In this document: positions 10,380 through 21,104 of the stretch, piece by piece
Layout: each line of letters starts with the position of its first letter
How positions within the stretch are numbered: the stretch's first letter is position 1
Assembly (NCBI RefSeq): GCF_007859735.1
Contig: NZ_SIHI01000001.1
Coordinates: 2,371,249 to 2,435,248 of the forward strand
Direction of reading: 5' to 3'
Length of the DNA: 64,000 nucleotides
Origin: Thalassoglobus neptunius
GTDB taxonomy: Bacteria > Planctomycetota > Planctomycetia > Planctomycetales > Planctomycetaceae
Translations under genes and position numbers: made by a program
Notes under the pieces: model-generated
What the model was told of the DNA's origin: nothing
The model's input: the letters and a program-made list of their open reading frames with translations, nothing else
The model's database searches: none

Positions 10380-13300
10380 TCAGACAGAACGAAAAGTGTT
10401 CACCACTCTTCGAACAAACTTTCGCAGTCCAGACCAATGAGTTGTCGCGCCGGATTGAGTCGCGACGAGAACGGCAGCTGCTGCCCCGACGCCCCCGAGT
10501 CCAGAACTCGAGACTTCCCTAACTTCCCGATCCGAACGTTGATCCTCTGACAGCGACTGATCCCGAACATTCGCCTCGGGTTGAAGAGCCTGCCGAAGTG
10601 CCCCAGAGTCCGATGGCTCAAGCGAAGTGCTCGAATTGTCGAGAGCATCACCTTCGGTTTTCTGATCACCTTCACTGGTCGGCGGCCGATCCATGGTTCC
10701 GGCGTCATTACTCGAAGCAGGTCGTCCGTCACGCAGCTCCACATCTTCGACAAGTTGCAGCTGCGCATCCTGACCTTCTTTCATGAAGATCTTCCAATGC
10801 CCGTCGCGAAGCTTTTCAAACAAACCGGGGAGATTACTGAGGACTGCTTCAGCGTCTTTACCATACAGTGACCGCTGAATCGGACGACCAAAGCGGTCCA
10901 CTTCGACGTCTCCTTGCGAATCAATTTTCTGAATCACAACAATCCGCTCGTTCTGAACGGTGTCGATATCCGTGACCGTTTCAAACTCAAGCTCTTCCTG
11001 TGACTCAGCGACAACTTCGACATCGGAATCACGACTCTCAGTGATCTCTGTTCGTGGGGGCTCCGGTTGAGGAACTTCGATTGACAGATCGAACGGAATG
11101 CTTCCGAACAATCCTTCCCCCGGAACCGGCGCCAGCGAAGTCACACTGACTTTGCCAAGCTCTTCACCGCCCGATGTAAACAAAATGTTCGGGTCATCGT
11201 AGAGAGTGATCTGAATCGGAATCGGCGATGAGGGACTCTCTTCGTTCGGGTTCTCGAGGTACTGATGATCAAACAGGAATTCTCCCGGACCGATTCCAGG
11301 AGCGGGACCAACGAACTCCTGTCGCTGCGCGCTGTAAACAGGATCACCACTCGTGTAAACATCTTCGACGGGACCGTCCGGGTCCCAGAGAATTTCGAAG
11401 ACGAAGGTGTTGTCATTCACGCGACCAAAGTCACCCAGAATCTTCGCGATCCCAGAAGTCAGAACCTGTGGAGTGGAGACGTTTTCAAGAAGAGGAACCG
11501 GATTCGTAATCGAGCCAGTTCCGCTCTTGACGATCACATCGGCCGCAAAAGTCACATCACCGACCGCTTCCCCGGTGATGGAACTCCCCAGAATATCAAA
11601 CATTTCGCCGGTGTCTTCGATCGACAGTGAGCCATCCGTTTCGAGGAACACGTCGGCAGAAGAACCGCCGATTGCAATGATCGGAGCAGCCACACGCAAA
11701 TCCGCATCGGCTCGACTAAGAGCTTTGAGTGTGATGTCGCCTCCCGATGTATTCATGACGACCGCATCGACATTCATCGCTCCTTCATTAGTGACCAGAA
11801 TCTCGCGACTCGAAATCCCACCAAGAGTGATTCCGGTCAACAGACCCCACTCCGCATCAAACATTGGATCACCAAATGTTCCAATGGTCAGCAGATCCTG
11901 TCCGACGTTCGAAATTTGCACGTTCCCGGAAGTCGAGTTGCGTGCAGAGAGTTCGGCAACAGAAGTCTGAATTGCGTTGAGATTTCCGATTCCGATCGCT
12001 GCATCGAGGCCGAGGCGCGATGCTTCGATATCGACTCCGCCTGCATCGCCCGCATCACGGATTTCTCCGAAGAGCGACGTGAGACGAACATCCCCATTTG
12101 AAACGATTCGACCGACTTGAACTTCTCCCGATCCCGCAAGATCGATCCGCGCGTTAAGTGCCCGGACTTCTGAACCGTCCTCCATGAACACTTCTCCCAG
12201 CGATGCTCCGGGAGATTGAGTCGCGTCTCCTCCAGCGAGCAGAACACGGTCGCCCCCAGTCTCCACAAAGCTGGTCGAAGGCATTATCAGATCAGCGGAG
12301 GTCTCGATGAAAATTTCCCCGACCGATGAGCGAATACCCGTCAAACTTCCGACCGTCCCAATCTCAAGATCACCGACATTCCGAAACAGTAAGTCGTCAG
12401 TGATCTCAGCAGCGAGACGCTCCACAGAATTCAACTCGCCCAGATCAAAGGTTCCCGTCCCCTGCAACTGAAGATCGCTCGCCGCGATCGAAGAGCCGCT
12501 CGCTTCCACAACTCCAGCATCAGCGAAGATGCGAACAGTGGCTCCCACGGCAGAAACCATCTCTCCATTGCCTTGACCGATTGTGATCAAACCACCTGAT
12601 CGAAGTTCGATATCGTCGTCGACTGTCGAAACTCCTTCGACAGTTTCCAGACTCCCGATCGTGAAGCCGTTTACGTCGTTAAACACGATCGGCCCATCGA
12701 CATTGATCATGATGACGGAAAGATCGTTATCATTCTGAAGCTGAACCGGACCTTCTCCTTGAAGCTTCAACTCTTCGGCAATGATGACAGAATCAATTGC
12801 TTCCACGACGCCGCCGGTCGAGTATCCGCGGACAATTCCCCCGACAGCATGGATTCCTTCTCCTGCTCCGCTACCAATGACAACCTGACCACTCGAAGCG
12901 AAGGAGACATCGCCGTCGTTCGTCGTCAGGCCAGAAATTCCGTTGACTGTTCCGAAAGTCATTCCTCCCTGATCGAACAGGTAAATCCCGCTGTTCGCAC
13001 GAGTTGTGACCGCTGCGACGGTTCCAAAGTCGTTCAGATTTTGAAGAAAGGAAATCGGCCCTCCGGACGAGAACGAGACCCGCTCGGCATCAACGGTTCC
13101 CCCGTTCTGAGTCATTTGACCGACTTGAAGATCCGCTGCTCCATCAACGTTTGCGACGAACCGTACCTCATTCACAGCCCCGCCTCGATTGGTCACTTGC
13201 CCATCATTCTGAATGATGTCATCGCCTGCCTGAAACAGAATGAATCCATTTCCGGTGAGATGCTGAATATCCGCATTGATGGTCAGCGTGTCCCCCATCG

Positions 13301-15680
13301 AGGAAGAGTCGCCCGCCACAAGCTCGAAGTCTCCCCCCACTTCAAGGTTGGTGTCGATCGTCAGTGCTCCACCGGAAGTGATTCGCCCTCCCTCGGTGGC
13401 TGTCGATTGAGACACACTGTTGAGAGCACTCAGCATGAGCGAACCCTGATTCTCGATATTCACAACTCCCTTCGGAACATGAAACGCCAGCTGACTCACG
13501 TTCGTCTCGAACGGGACAATGGTCCCCACTCCAGCCGACACCACATTCGGGCTCTCCCCGACCATGAAGACCGCTCCGAACGCCGACACCGCAGCTTGCG
13601 AGTCACCGGTGCTGACATCGACGATTTCGCCCCCCGTCTCCACACTCACCACTCCGCCGGTCATACCAGCACGAAGGTCAGAAATCTTCGCAAAGCCTTC
13701 CCCCTGAACGTCGATCTCAATGGCCGTCGAAGATTCGCTTCCGGTCGTGATCATCGCACTCCCGAATTGTTCAAAGCTCTCCGCCCCGATCTCATTTCGA
13801 TTGACAACAATGGAAACAGACTCCGAACCGGCATCCAGAACCGATCCATCCAGCATCAGCATTTCGTCAGTCGTGACAATTGACGCACCGCTCGATTCGA
13901 TGACTGCACTCTGCCCGACTAAAATCGAATCGGTCCCGATGGAAAGCAGACCATTCGTCGAGACCACCGCCCCAGCCACGAACTCTGTTCGTCCCATCCC
14001 GTTCTGCTGAGTGAATGCTCCATCAATCGAGAGCGAATTCACCGTGACATCACTCGCACTGAAGATCTCCAAGTTTCGAATGAAGCTTCCGAAGTGATCA
14101 TCAAATTCTCCCAGTGAAACGTTTCCACCAGCGACTGATTGAGGATCGAAACGAACGTCCACCGGAGTGGAAGTCGTTGATGTCGAAACCGTCGCTCCAC
14201 TGATGTCGATGGCCCCTCCAAATGTTTGAACAATCACCGAACTACGAACATCCCAGTCACCTGTGACAGTCCAGTCTCCGCCTCGCGTCGAAAACTGCCC
14301 TTCAGTGATCAACGAATTCGTTTCATAACGTTGATCGCCTGACTGTCCGCCGGCCGCGAACGTGCGGACATCATTCAGTGCAATCATGCTGCCTGCGACA
14401 ACTTCAAGACCGCCTAATTCCGCTCCCCCAGCTTGTCCAGCACTTCCGAGAATCTCAACGCGTCCAGAACCGGTCGATCCGTCACCGGCACTGACCAGTT
14501 CCAAAGTTGAAAACATGAGCGATTCGCTCACAACGTTCGATTCAAATCGAATCTGCTCGACAGCTGAGATGATCACATCGGACTTCAATGTCACTTGATC
14601 GCCGAACACGACTGACTCAAGGACGTCGAATGAATTCCCGGAGATTTGGGTTTGCCCCAAATTGTCAATGACCAGTGAATTGAGCCCATCAACGTCGCCC
14701 GAAAAATGAGTCAATCCGGATGTATTGACGTTCAGAATCGATCCATTGGCAGAGAGGTTCCCAATCTCGATATCTCCGCCCGCGGTGCTTTCCAGAATCG
14801 TGTCATTTGTCAGTGACAAGTCACCGTCATAAAGCTGATCACCATACGTGAACGCATCTCCACTCAGCCGAATCTCCGAAGCTGAGATCGTGACGTCTCC
14901 GAGCGGGCCGATCGGAGAACCGAGATTTCCGTCAATGACAACGTCGTTTTGCCCAGTATCGATCGACAAGTCGAAATGTTTTCCACCGACTGAAAGCACA
15001 TCTCCAGTCACGCTCACAATTCCATCGGTGGCAATCGACTGATCGTGCCTGAGAATTAAGTCCGCCTCGATGGTGAGATTGACCGTTCCTGCCTGAAAGC
15101 TGACATCCGCAAACTCAACCTCACTCGCATCAATCGTGACATCAACATTCCGCGCCGGAGGAGCGATTCCGTTATCGACAAGCGTGACCAGATCGTCACC
15201 GCCGGAAACTTCGACCGCCAGAGCTTCAGAACTGCTCATCTCGAATGAGGCGCCCGTCGGAATTTGCAGTTCGAGTTGATCTTCACCCACTCCCAAATCA
15301 ACATGAATTCGTCCCGGCGACATCGTGACAGGGTCGTACAGCGAAGAAGTGGGCAATGGATCGAATGTCAGCCCGGAATCCGTCGAAATCGGGATCACGT
15401 TCCCGTTTTGATCGAAGATCTGCAGCCCTTCCTCAGAACCGCCTCCATCTTCTCCGGCGTTCGTCAGCGTCACCTCAACCGCATCATTGACACCATCATC
15501 ACCGATGATTGAGAGGACTCCACCAGAAAGCGATGCCGTCACACTCAAGACACGTCGATCTTCCAATCGATCGATGAACAGCGGCGCAAATTCATCCTCA
15601 CACGCTGATGAGGGTCGACTCCTTCCCCAAAAGTCCCCCAGAACTGAACGGACTCGATCACTTAGAGAAGATCTGCTCAT
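10380..15680 (-). CDS. Giant LEPR-type surface/adhesin-like protein
   Basis: A 1766-residue protein with the planctomycete surface-protein N-terminus: a basic, Ser/Arg-rich start followed by IDRLEDRRVLS at about 37-46 (the LEPR-XLL motif), without a classical signal peptide. Residues 50-1450 are a long series of short beta-strand repeats rich in G, N, D, S, T and V (patterns such as GDVTISASEI), as in filamentous hemagglutinin or autotransporter beta-helices. The last 350 residues are an acidic, Pro/Glu/Ser-rich stalk. The C-terminus is a short hydrophobic Gly/Ala stretch (about 1731-1748) and a basic tail (LRKFVRRVVNTFRSV), possibly a membrane anchor. An ATG with GGA upstream begins the gene. 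Expected to be exported and cell-surface associated; ligand unknown. The family resemblance is firm, the function inferred. Confidence 0.85.
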   Translation of the reverse strand: MSRSSLSDRVRSVLGDFWGRSRPSSACEDEFAPLFIDRLEDRRVLSVTASLSGGVLSIIGDDGVNDAVEVTLTNAGEDGGGSEEGLQIFDQNGNVIPISTDSGLTFDPLPTSSLYDPVTMSPGRIHVDLGVGEDQLELQIPTGASFEMSSSEALAVEVSGGDDLVTLVDNGIAPPARNVDVTIDASEVEFADVSFQAGTVNLTIEADLILRHDQSIATDGIVSVTGDVLSVGGKHFDLSIDTGQNDVVIDGNLGSPIGPLGDVTISASEIRLSGDAFTYGDQLYDGDLSLTNDTILESTAGGDIEIGNLSANGSILNVNTSGLTHFSGDVDGLNSLVIDNLGQTQISGNSFDVLESVVFGDQVTLKSDVIISAVEQIRFESNVVSESLMFSTLELVSAGDGSTGSGRVEILGSAGQAGGAELGGLEVVAGSMIALNDVRTFAAGGQSGDQRYETNSLITEGQFSTRGGDWTVTGDWDVRSSVIVQTFGGAIDISGATVSTSTTSTPVDVRFDPQSVAGGNVSLGEFDDHFGSFIRNLEIFSASDVTVNSLSIDGAFTQQNGMGRTEFVAGAVVSTNGLLSIGTDSILVGQSAVIESSGASIVTTDEMLMLDGSVLDAGSESVSIVVNRNEIGAESFEQFGSAMITTGSESSTAIEIDVQGEGFAKISDLRAGMTGGVVSVETGGEIVDVSTGDSQAAVSAFGAVFMVGESPNVVSAGVGTIVPFETNVSQLAFHVPKGVVNIENQGSLMLSALNSVSQSTATEGGRITSGGALTIDTNLEVGGDFELVAGDSSSMGDTLTINADIQHLTGNGFILFQAGDDIIQNDGQVTNRGGAVNEVRFVANVDGAADLQVGQMTQNGGTVDAERVSFSSGGPISFLQNLNDFGTVAAVTTRANSGIYLFDQGGMTFGTVNGISGLTTNDGDVSFASSGQVVIGSGAGEGIHAVGGIVRGYSTGGVVEAIDSVIIAEELKLQGEGPVQLQNDNDLSVIMINVDGPIVFNDVNGFTIGSLETVEGVSTVDDDIELRSGGLITIGQGNGEMVSAVGATVRIFADAGVVEASGSSIAASDLQLQGTGTFDLGELNSVERLAAEITDDLLFRNVGDLEIGTVGSLTGIRSSVGEIFIETSADLIMPSTSFVETGGDRVLLAGGDATQSPGASLGEVFMEDGSEVRALNARIDLAGSGEVQVGRIVSNGDVRLTSLFGEIRDAGDAGGVDIEASRLGLDAAIGIGNLNAIQTSVAELSARNSTSGNVQISNVGQDLLTIGTFGDPMFDAEWGLLTGITLGGISSREILVTNEGAMNVDAVVMNTSGGDITLKALSRADADLRVAAPIIAIGGSSADVFLETDGSLSIEDTGEMFDILGSSITGEAVGDVTFAADVIVKSGTGSITNPVPLLENVSTPQVLTSGIAKILGDFGRVNDNTFVFEILWDPDGPVEDVYTSGDPVYSAQRQEFVGPAPGIGPGEFLFDHQYLENPNEESPSSPIPIQITLYDDPNILFTSGGEELGKVSVTSLAPVPGEGLFGSIPFDLSIEVPQPEPPRTEITESRDSDVEVVAESQEELEFETVTDIDTVQNERIVVIQKIDSQGDVEVDRFGRPIQRSLYGKDAEAVLSNLPGLFEKLRDGHWKIFMKEGQDAQLQLVEDVELRDGRPASSNDAGTMDRPPTSEGDQKTEGDALDNSSTSLEPSDSGALRQALQPEANVRDQSLSEDQRSDREVREVSSSGLGGVGAAAAVLVATQSGATTHWSGLRKFVRRVVNTFRSV

Positions 15681-16488
15681 TCCATTCTCTGCGTTTCCTC
15701 ACGTTCGACGAACGTGGCGTCTTTGGGTTCACACAGTCGCCCCGAATTCCGCTGTCAAAATGCGACAGAATCCGGAAATGGTGTTTTGATTGATCGAAAC
15801 CTGCGTCGACGCTTCGGCAATCTCGTCAAGCGACACCAGTTCGCAACTGGCACTCTATTCTAGGGTCCCGCCTGGCAGAAATCACGGACTAATTGGTGAT
15901 TGGAGATGCCTCACCTGCGCAAGGTGCTCATCCCCTCCCTTTCATCGCTGAGACCATTTTCATGGTTTCTCTGCGATCATCTCGGCACCTGAGTCTTGTG
16001 AACGTTGCGTTTGCTCGAGCGAAGTACAGCAAACCAATCGTGAAGATGCCTTCAGTGATGATTGAAGAGATTTGAAATCGGTCGAAACGGCACAGGATTT
16101 TCATCGACAGGCCACATCGGGTTCTCGACGCGATTTGCTCCGATCCGCCCGCCAGACCGCCTGCCGGCACTTCTGAGAGTTGAAATCCAAACGTCTTCGA
16201 CATTCGGAGCGACACGACGAAATCATCGAAACCCGATAAGCGTTGCCAACATCAGTTTCGCTCCGTCTAAGAGACCAAACTCCGAGCAATTGGTCCTGTG
16301 ACGTGCAGTGAGCTGCAATGAGATTTTCTCTCGCTTGGCCCAAATTGGAGGACGAACCGATCGTTCATCCTCACTTGTGAATCGCAGCGATTCACACGAG
16401 CTGAGACAGTATCTGACGGACAAATGTGTCCATGCAGAGGACAGATTACAGAGAACCGCAGAAAATGGCCCGATCTCAACTCGAACGT
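15681..16488. other. 808-base intergenic region
   Basis: It lies between the start of the LEPR gene and the end of the endonuclease III-like gene, both on the minus strand. It should contain the promoter for the giant gene pair. Short open frames on both strands show no family features or ribosome sites. The only clear structure is the 19-base palindrome at 16377-16395. Confidence 0.4.
16377..16395. repeat. 19-base near-perfect palindrome
   Basis: GTGAATCGC and GCGATTCAC flank a single central A. The loop is too small for a terminator hairpin, so it looks more like a dyad protein-binding site. It lies about 95 bases past the 3' end of the endonuclease III-like gene and about 700 bases upstream of the LEPR gene. 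Confidence 0.4.
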
Positions 16489-17376
16489 TTAATTCCCGGC
16501 GGATCGCTTGGACTTTTTGGCGGTTTTCGTCGGTTTTTTTACTTTTTTTGCTGTGGTCTTCGACTTCGTCGCGGCTTTCTTGGCAGTTTTGCGAGTCGAT
16601 GTCTTCGCCTCAGGCTTCTTTCGACTGACCTTTTTCGTCGCCGACTTCGCACGTTTCGGCTTCACAGGATTCTTATAGAGATCTGCCAGCCTGGACGCAC
16701 AAGCGAATGGATCCGTTTCCGGATCGAGATCCTGATATTGCTCCAGTCCCGGCTGCAATACCGGGTCCACTGAGACGGACTTCATCAGAAAACAGAACTG
16801 CGGCCCCTCTGACTTTTTGATGCCAGCTTTGATGGCATCAGCAGCCTGATCGCTCGTGGCTGAGGCTTCCACAAGTCCCAACCATTTCAGCAGTTGTGTC
16901 ATTTTATCATCGACAGGCAACACGTGCGCCCCGAGCGCGTGCTGAACCGTGAAGTCCCGCATAAACGGGGAGATGTGCGGAATCTCCGAGAGTTCTTTGT
17001 TGGCGACTTCTTGAGTCTTCCGCTTCAGGATTTCGAGATCAAACGCAAAGTTCTTCTCGAAAACATCCTGAAGAGTTTCACGAACGCGGAGTGCTTTCCA
17101 ATCGGCTTCATGAACGTCACCGAGGGCCTCAACGATTTCCGCGACTGAGCTGACGCGTACCTCATTGAGATCGAAAAACGTGTCAAGCAAATTGGAATAT
17201 GCCTGATCTGCAGCTTCGTAGCTGACATTCTCAAGGCACGCTGAATAGAGAACAGTTTCCAGCACGGTATGATTGTGCTTGGGAACCGATCCCTTGACGT
17301 GCTTCTTCATCTCGGTCACGAGCTTTTTGAGAATCTTTTGTTTGTCTGCAGCTTTCAGCGATTTGCTGGCAGGCAT
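16489..17376 (-). CDS. Endonuclease III-like HhH protein with Lys-rich tail
   Basis: A 295-residue protein. Residues 35-170 resemble the helix-hairpin-helix glycosylase fold of endonuclease III: VLETVLYSACLENVS aligns with the first helices, IPHISPFMRD (132-141) with LPGVGRKTA, and LPVDDKMTQLLKWLGLV with the VDTH segment. In that alignment the conserved Asp is kept (Asp156), but the catalytic Lys becomes Phe138, and the four-cysteine FeS loop is absent. The last 50 residues are almost all K, A, T, S and R, like a histone H1 or bacterial Hc1 tail, and would bind DNA non-specifically. I chose the ATG at 17376 because GGGAGG lies 6 bases upstream; a longer frame reaches 17469. It is probably a DNA-binding, possibly non-catalytic or monofunctional, repair or nucleoid protein. 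Confidence 0.75.
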   Translation of the reverse strand: MPASKSLKAADKQKILKKLVTEMKKHVKGSVPKHNHTVLETVLYSACLENVSYEAADQAYSNLLDTFFDLNEVRVSSVAEIVEALGDVHEADWKALRVRETLQDVFEKNFAFDLEILKRKTQEVANKELSEIPHISPFMRDFTVQHALGAHVLPVDDKMTQLLKWLGLVEASATSDQAADAIKAGIKKSEGPQFCFLMKSVSVDPVLQPGLEQYQDLDPETDPFACASRLADLYKNPVKPKRAKSATKKVSRKKPEAKTSTRKTAKKAATKSKTTAKKVKKPTKTAKKSKRSAGN

Positions 17377-17458
17377 CGACGCCTCCCGAATAAGGAGTAA
17401 TTGATCGTGATGTTTTCCCAGTCCGTGGATTTGCCGCGAACTGGACCATGTCTTCGTT

Positions 17459-17491
17459 GTTTGAGCCAATTCCCTCGATACTGGCTCAAAC
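17459..17491 (-). terminator. Hairpin downstream of rbfA
   Basis: A perfect 10-bp stem (GTTTGAGCCA at 17459-17468 with TGGCTCAAAC at 17482-17491) and a 13-base loop, ten bases after the rbfA stop on the minus strand. It lacks a clear T-run, so it may be a weak terminator or an mRNA-end stabiliser. Confidence 0.5.
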
Positions 17492-17501
17492 CTGCGGCTT
17501 C

Positions 17502-17951
17502 TTATATTTCCGGAGTTTGATCATTCTCGTCAGTTTGGGAGGAATGAGCTTCGTCATCAAGTTCCTCTGGATCATCAGTGGACTCGAACGAGGAAGCTTC
17601 GTCTTCGTCAGAGAATCCCAGTTCATGCAGGCGGCGAGAGACTTCGATGCTTTTCTTCACACCACCGTCCACGAGGAACGTGAGAACCGGAGTGAGTCGA
17701 AGCTGAAGTTGGTCCGCAATCCGGGATTGCAACCAGCCTCGCGCTGCATTCAGCCCTTTTAGAGACAGCAATTCCGTCTTCTCGTCACCCAGAATGCTCA
17801 CATAGACCTTCGCAGTGCGGAGGTCTCCTGCGACATCCACGTTGAGAACCGTGACATTCTTGACACGTGGATCGCGCAATTCAATCAGAATTGCAGAACT
17901 GACCACCTGACGAATCGCTTCAGCTACCTTGGCGGTCCGGCGACTTTTCAT
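17502..17951 (-). CDS. rbfA: 30S ribosome-binding factor A
   Basis: RbfA is a small KH-fold protein that binds the immature 30S subunit and helps mature the 5' end of 16S rRNA. Residues 1-115 match the family: [47 protein letters not shown], and a closing [23 protein letters not shown]. After that comes an acidic Glu/Asp/Ser tail of about 35 residues, longer than usual. A GTG start three codons upstream (17960) is possible; the ATG has GAGAAG about 8 bases upstream. It is the last gene of nusA-infB-rbfA, 51 bases after infB. Confidence 0.92.
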   Translation of the reverse strand: MKSRRTAKVAEAIRQVVSSAILIELRDPRVKNVTVLNVDVAGDLRTAKVYVSILGDEKTELLSLKGLNAARGWLQSRIADQLQLRLTPVLTFLVDGGVKKSIEVSRRLHELGFSDEDEASSFESTDDPEELDDEAHSSQTDENDQTPEI

Positions 17952-18002
17952 TCCACTCACTTCTCACATTAGAACTCGATCCACTCCGGCAGTTCACCAG
18001 AG

Positions 18003-20978
18003 TTATTCATCCAACGATCGCTTCCGTTCTTCGATGCGATAAGCTTCCAGCAAGTCGCCTTCCTTGACATCGTTGAACCCATCCAGACGAATTCCGCACT
18101 CGAATCCCTCTCGAACCTCTTTCGCGTCATCCTTCTCACGTTTCAAGGAGGCGATGGAGTAATTGTTGAGAATGGTTTGATCACGAATCACGTGGACACG
18201 GTTAGATCGATCGATGGTGCCATTCAGAACACGACAACCCGCCACGGTTCCGACTTTACTGATCGAAAACGTACGAAGTACGAGAGCCCGGCCTGTGGGC
18301 ACTTCGACTCGTTCGGGCTTCAGAAGACCTTCCATTGCCTGCCGAATGTCATCCGTCACATTGTAGATGATTTTATAGCGGCGAATCTGAATGCCTTCCT
18401 GAGCAGCCAGCGCTTCCGCACGATCTTCCGCGATCACATGGAATGCGATGACAATCGCTCCAGAAGATGCTGCGAGGTAAACATCACTTTCGTTCACCCC
18501 TCCCACACCTTCATGAAGAATTTTCAGCTTCACTTCATCGTGCGTAAACTTACCCAACTCACTCCGAATGGCTTCAATCGAACCGGGGGTATCCGCTTTG
18601 ATGATCAACGGAAGATCCTGAATCATTCCGTCGCGATGTTTGAAGAAGTCTTCCAGAGATACCGGTCCGCCTCGCTGAGCGAGCACAGCACTTCGACCGC
18701 GTGCTTCACGCAGTTCAGCGACTTCACGGGCCTGTTCGATATCATCCATCACAAGGAAGCGGCTCCCGGCACTTGGAACCTGATCCAGACCGGCAATCTT
18801 GACGGGTGTCGAAGGTCCCGCTTCCTGAATTTCTCGACCTGCGTCGTCGTACATCGCTCGAACACGTCCGAATGATGTTCCACAACAGATGTTGTCACCG
18901 ATTCGCAGTGTTCCTCGTCGGACGAGTGCCCAGGCCAACGGTCCGCGACCTTCGTCCATGAATCCTTCCAGACAGACACCGTCCGCAGGAATGGAATCGA
19001 CGGTCCGAAACTCTTGCAGCTCCGCAGTCAACAACAATGTCTCAAGCAGGTCGTCGATTCCCGTCCCTTGAAGAGCAGAAACTCGAACGACTTCGACATC
19101 GCCGCCCCATTCAGAAGGCAGAATGCCGTGCTGGGACAACTCGGTCAAAATACGTTGTTCGTTGATATCGGGCAGGTCGCACTTGTTCATGGCGACGACA
19201 ATCGGAACTCCGGCTGCCTTCGCATGACTGATACATTCGACCGTCTGCGGCATGACACCATCGTCGGCGGCAACCACCAAGACGACCATATCAGTCACGT
19301 TGGCACCGCGTGCTCGCATCTCACCAAACGCGGCGTGACCCGGTGTATCGACAAACGTCACTTTCTGACCGTTGTGACCGACCTGGTAAGCAGCGATGTG
19401 CTGAGTAATCCCGCCAGCTTCTCCGTCGACAACGTTCGACGACCGAATCCGGTCGACCAGAGTCGTCTTTCCGTGATCAACATGGCCGAGCACAGTCACG
19501 ATTGGAGGACGTGCGACGAGATCGATTCCGAAATCGGCATCCGAGCGTTCGAGAATCTCTGTGATCGCGTCTTCGAAATCTTCTTCCGGTTCGATGGTCA
19601 GGTCGACGCCGAGTTCCATGGCGATTTCGAGCGCCATTTCATCATCGAGAGCGTCGTTAATCGTGACCATTTCACCATGTTTAAACATGATGGTAATCAG
19701 GTCGCGAGCAGGACGCCCCATGGCCTCAGCCAAGCTGCGAACCGTCATTGGCGACGTCACAGTCGCTTCAGACTTGCGTTCAATCGGCCCGGATTTTCTG
19801 TGCCGCTTGACCGTTTTGACGATGACATTCTCATCATCTTCACCGGTCCGACGTTGACGCTTGCTGCGTCGTGACTTTCGCGCCTCTTCGAGGTTCATCG
19901 TCCGTGAGCCGGAGCGACCTTTCTTGCTATCATCCTCTTCCTCTGACTTCCGTCGGGAGTCGTCGCGGTTCTTCTTGAGGATGTCGGCGAGCTTGTTCTT
20001 CTTGAGAACATCACCAGTCAGCGCCAAATCTGGCTTCTGGACGGGGCCTTCTTCAGCCTTCTTCGCGACCGGAGGCTTGTAATTGGGAGTCGAAGCAAGC
20101 GCCGGTAGACTTGGTCCGCGTTTTTTGTCTTTTCGCGGTTGACGATGTCGCATCGAACCCTGCGGACGCATCTCGCGAATGGCTCCACCACTGCTCCGTC
20201 CCCCAGTCGGGTCGATGTAATCATCTCGACTGATGGGGCTGTCCTGAGACACAGGAGCATCGGAGGACGAGTCGCCTTCAGCGGTCTCTGCCGATGCGGC
20301 CTCTTGCGGTTTCGACTCACTCTCTTGAGCAGATGGGGCCTCTGTTGTTTCCGCTTTGGATTCAACAGGAGGTTCTAGAACTTGTTGGCTTGGCACAGAC
20401 TGTTCAGAGTCCTTTGACAGATTTTCGGACGGGGATGCTTCTTCAGCAGCAACGGCTTGCTCTTCAGATGAGGAAACCTCAGTTGCGCTTTCGTCTTCAG
20501 CAGAAGTTGGAAGAACGTCGCTCTCAGCGGATGACGCGGAGCGCTCTTCGGGACTTTCCACCTGAGTCACGTCGTTCGATTTGACGTCAACTTCAGCAGT
20601 TTCCACGGGCTGCTTCTCGACGGATGACTCTTCAGCCACTTCATCGACGGTGGTGAGATCGGGCTCACCTTCTTTAGCTTTTTCCTTGCGGGGAGCACGG
20701 CGTTGAACCTGCTTCGCGGCCGGTCCACCTTTGATCTCCCGGATCTCGCGAGTTGCCCCTCGTTCGCGGACAGGGGCTGCAGCGACTGCTTCCGTAGCGA
20801 CAGGCGCAGATCCAGATTCGAGTGACTTGAGATAATTCAATACGAGATCACGCTCATCGGGCGAAATACTTGCCAGCGCAGAACTTTTGACGTTCAACCC
20901 CGCGTCATTGCAGTGTTGAATCAGGTCCTTGCTATCGAGTCCCAATTCCTTCGCCAGTGCGAAGATTCGGATCTTCAA
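18003..20978 (-). CDS. infB: Translation initiation factor IF-2
   Basis: A 991-residue IF-2, the GTPase that brings initiator tRNA to the 30S subunit and promotes subunit joining. The N-terminus is the IF2_N helical domain ([15 protein letters not shown]...). Residues 60-400 form a low-complexity linker, first Glu/Ser/Ala-rich, then Lys/Arg-rich. The GTPase domain begins near 490 with GHVDHGKTT (G1), then DTPGHAAF (G3) and NKCD (G4). The remaining domains II-IV follow, ending in a domain with [14 protein letters not shown]. The start is TTG at 20978, supported by AGGGGG about 6 bases upstream. It sits 126 bases after nusA; no ylxR lies between, unlike the classical operon. Confidence 0.95.
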   Translation of the reverse strand: MKIRIFALAKELGLDSKDLIQHCNDAGLNVKSSALASISPDERDLVLNYLKSLESGSAPVATEAVAAAPVRERGATREIREIKGGPAAKQVQRRAPRKEKAKEGEPDLTTVDEVAEESSVEKQPVETAEVDVKSNDVTQVESPEERSASSAESDVLPTSAEDESATEVSSSEEQAVAAEEASPSENLSKDSEQSVPSQQVLEPPVESKAETTEAPSAQESESKPQEAASAETAEGDSSSDAPVSQDSPISRDDYIDPTGGRSSGGAIREMRPQGSMRHRQPRKDKKRGPSLPALASTPNYKPPVAKKAEEGPVQKPDLALTGDVLKKNKLADILKKNRDDSRRKSEEEDDSKKGRSGSRTMNLEEARKSRRSKRQRRTGEDDENVIVKTVKRHRKSGPIERKSEATVTSPMTVRSLAEAMGRPARDLITIMFKHGEMVTINDALDDEMALEIAMELGVDLTIEPEEDFEDAITEILERSDADFGIDLVARPPIVTVLGHVDHGKTTLVDRIRSSNVVDGEAGGITQHIAAYQVGHNGQKVTFVDTPGHAAFGEMRARGANVTDMVVLVVAADDGVMPQTVECISHAKAAGVPIVVAMNKCDLPDINEQRILTELSQHGILPSEWGGDVEVVRVSALQGTGIDDLLETLLLTAELQEFRTVDSIPADGVCLEGFMDEGRGPLAWALVRRGTLRIGDNICCGTSFGRVRAMYDDAGREIQEAGPSTPVKIAGLDQVPSAGSRFLVMDDIEQAREVAELREARGRSAVLAQRGGPVSLEDFFKHRDGMIQDLPLIIKADTPGSIEAIRSELGKFTHDEVKLKILHEGVGGVNESDVYLAASSGAIVIAFHVIAEDRAEALAAQEGIQIRRYKIIYNVTDDIRQAMEGLLKPERVEVPTGRALVLRTFSISKVGTVAGCRVLNGTIDRSNRVHVIRDQTILNNYSIASLKREKDDAKEVREGFECGIRLDGFNDVKEGDLLEAYRIEERKRSLDE

Positions 20979-21104
20979 ACGTCACCCCCTAAAATCTCTC
21001 GTCTTTTTCTTGTTGCCAACCTCAGCCCACTCATTCGGTTCTTCAGATTGAACGAGTCAGAATACTCAATCTGACAATCTAATTCACCGATTCTCGCTGA
21101 CAGA

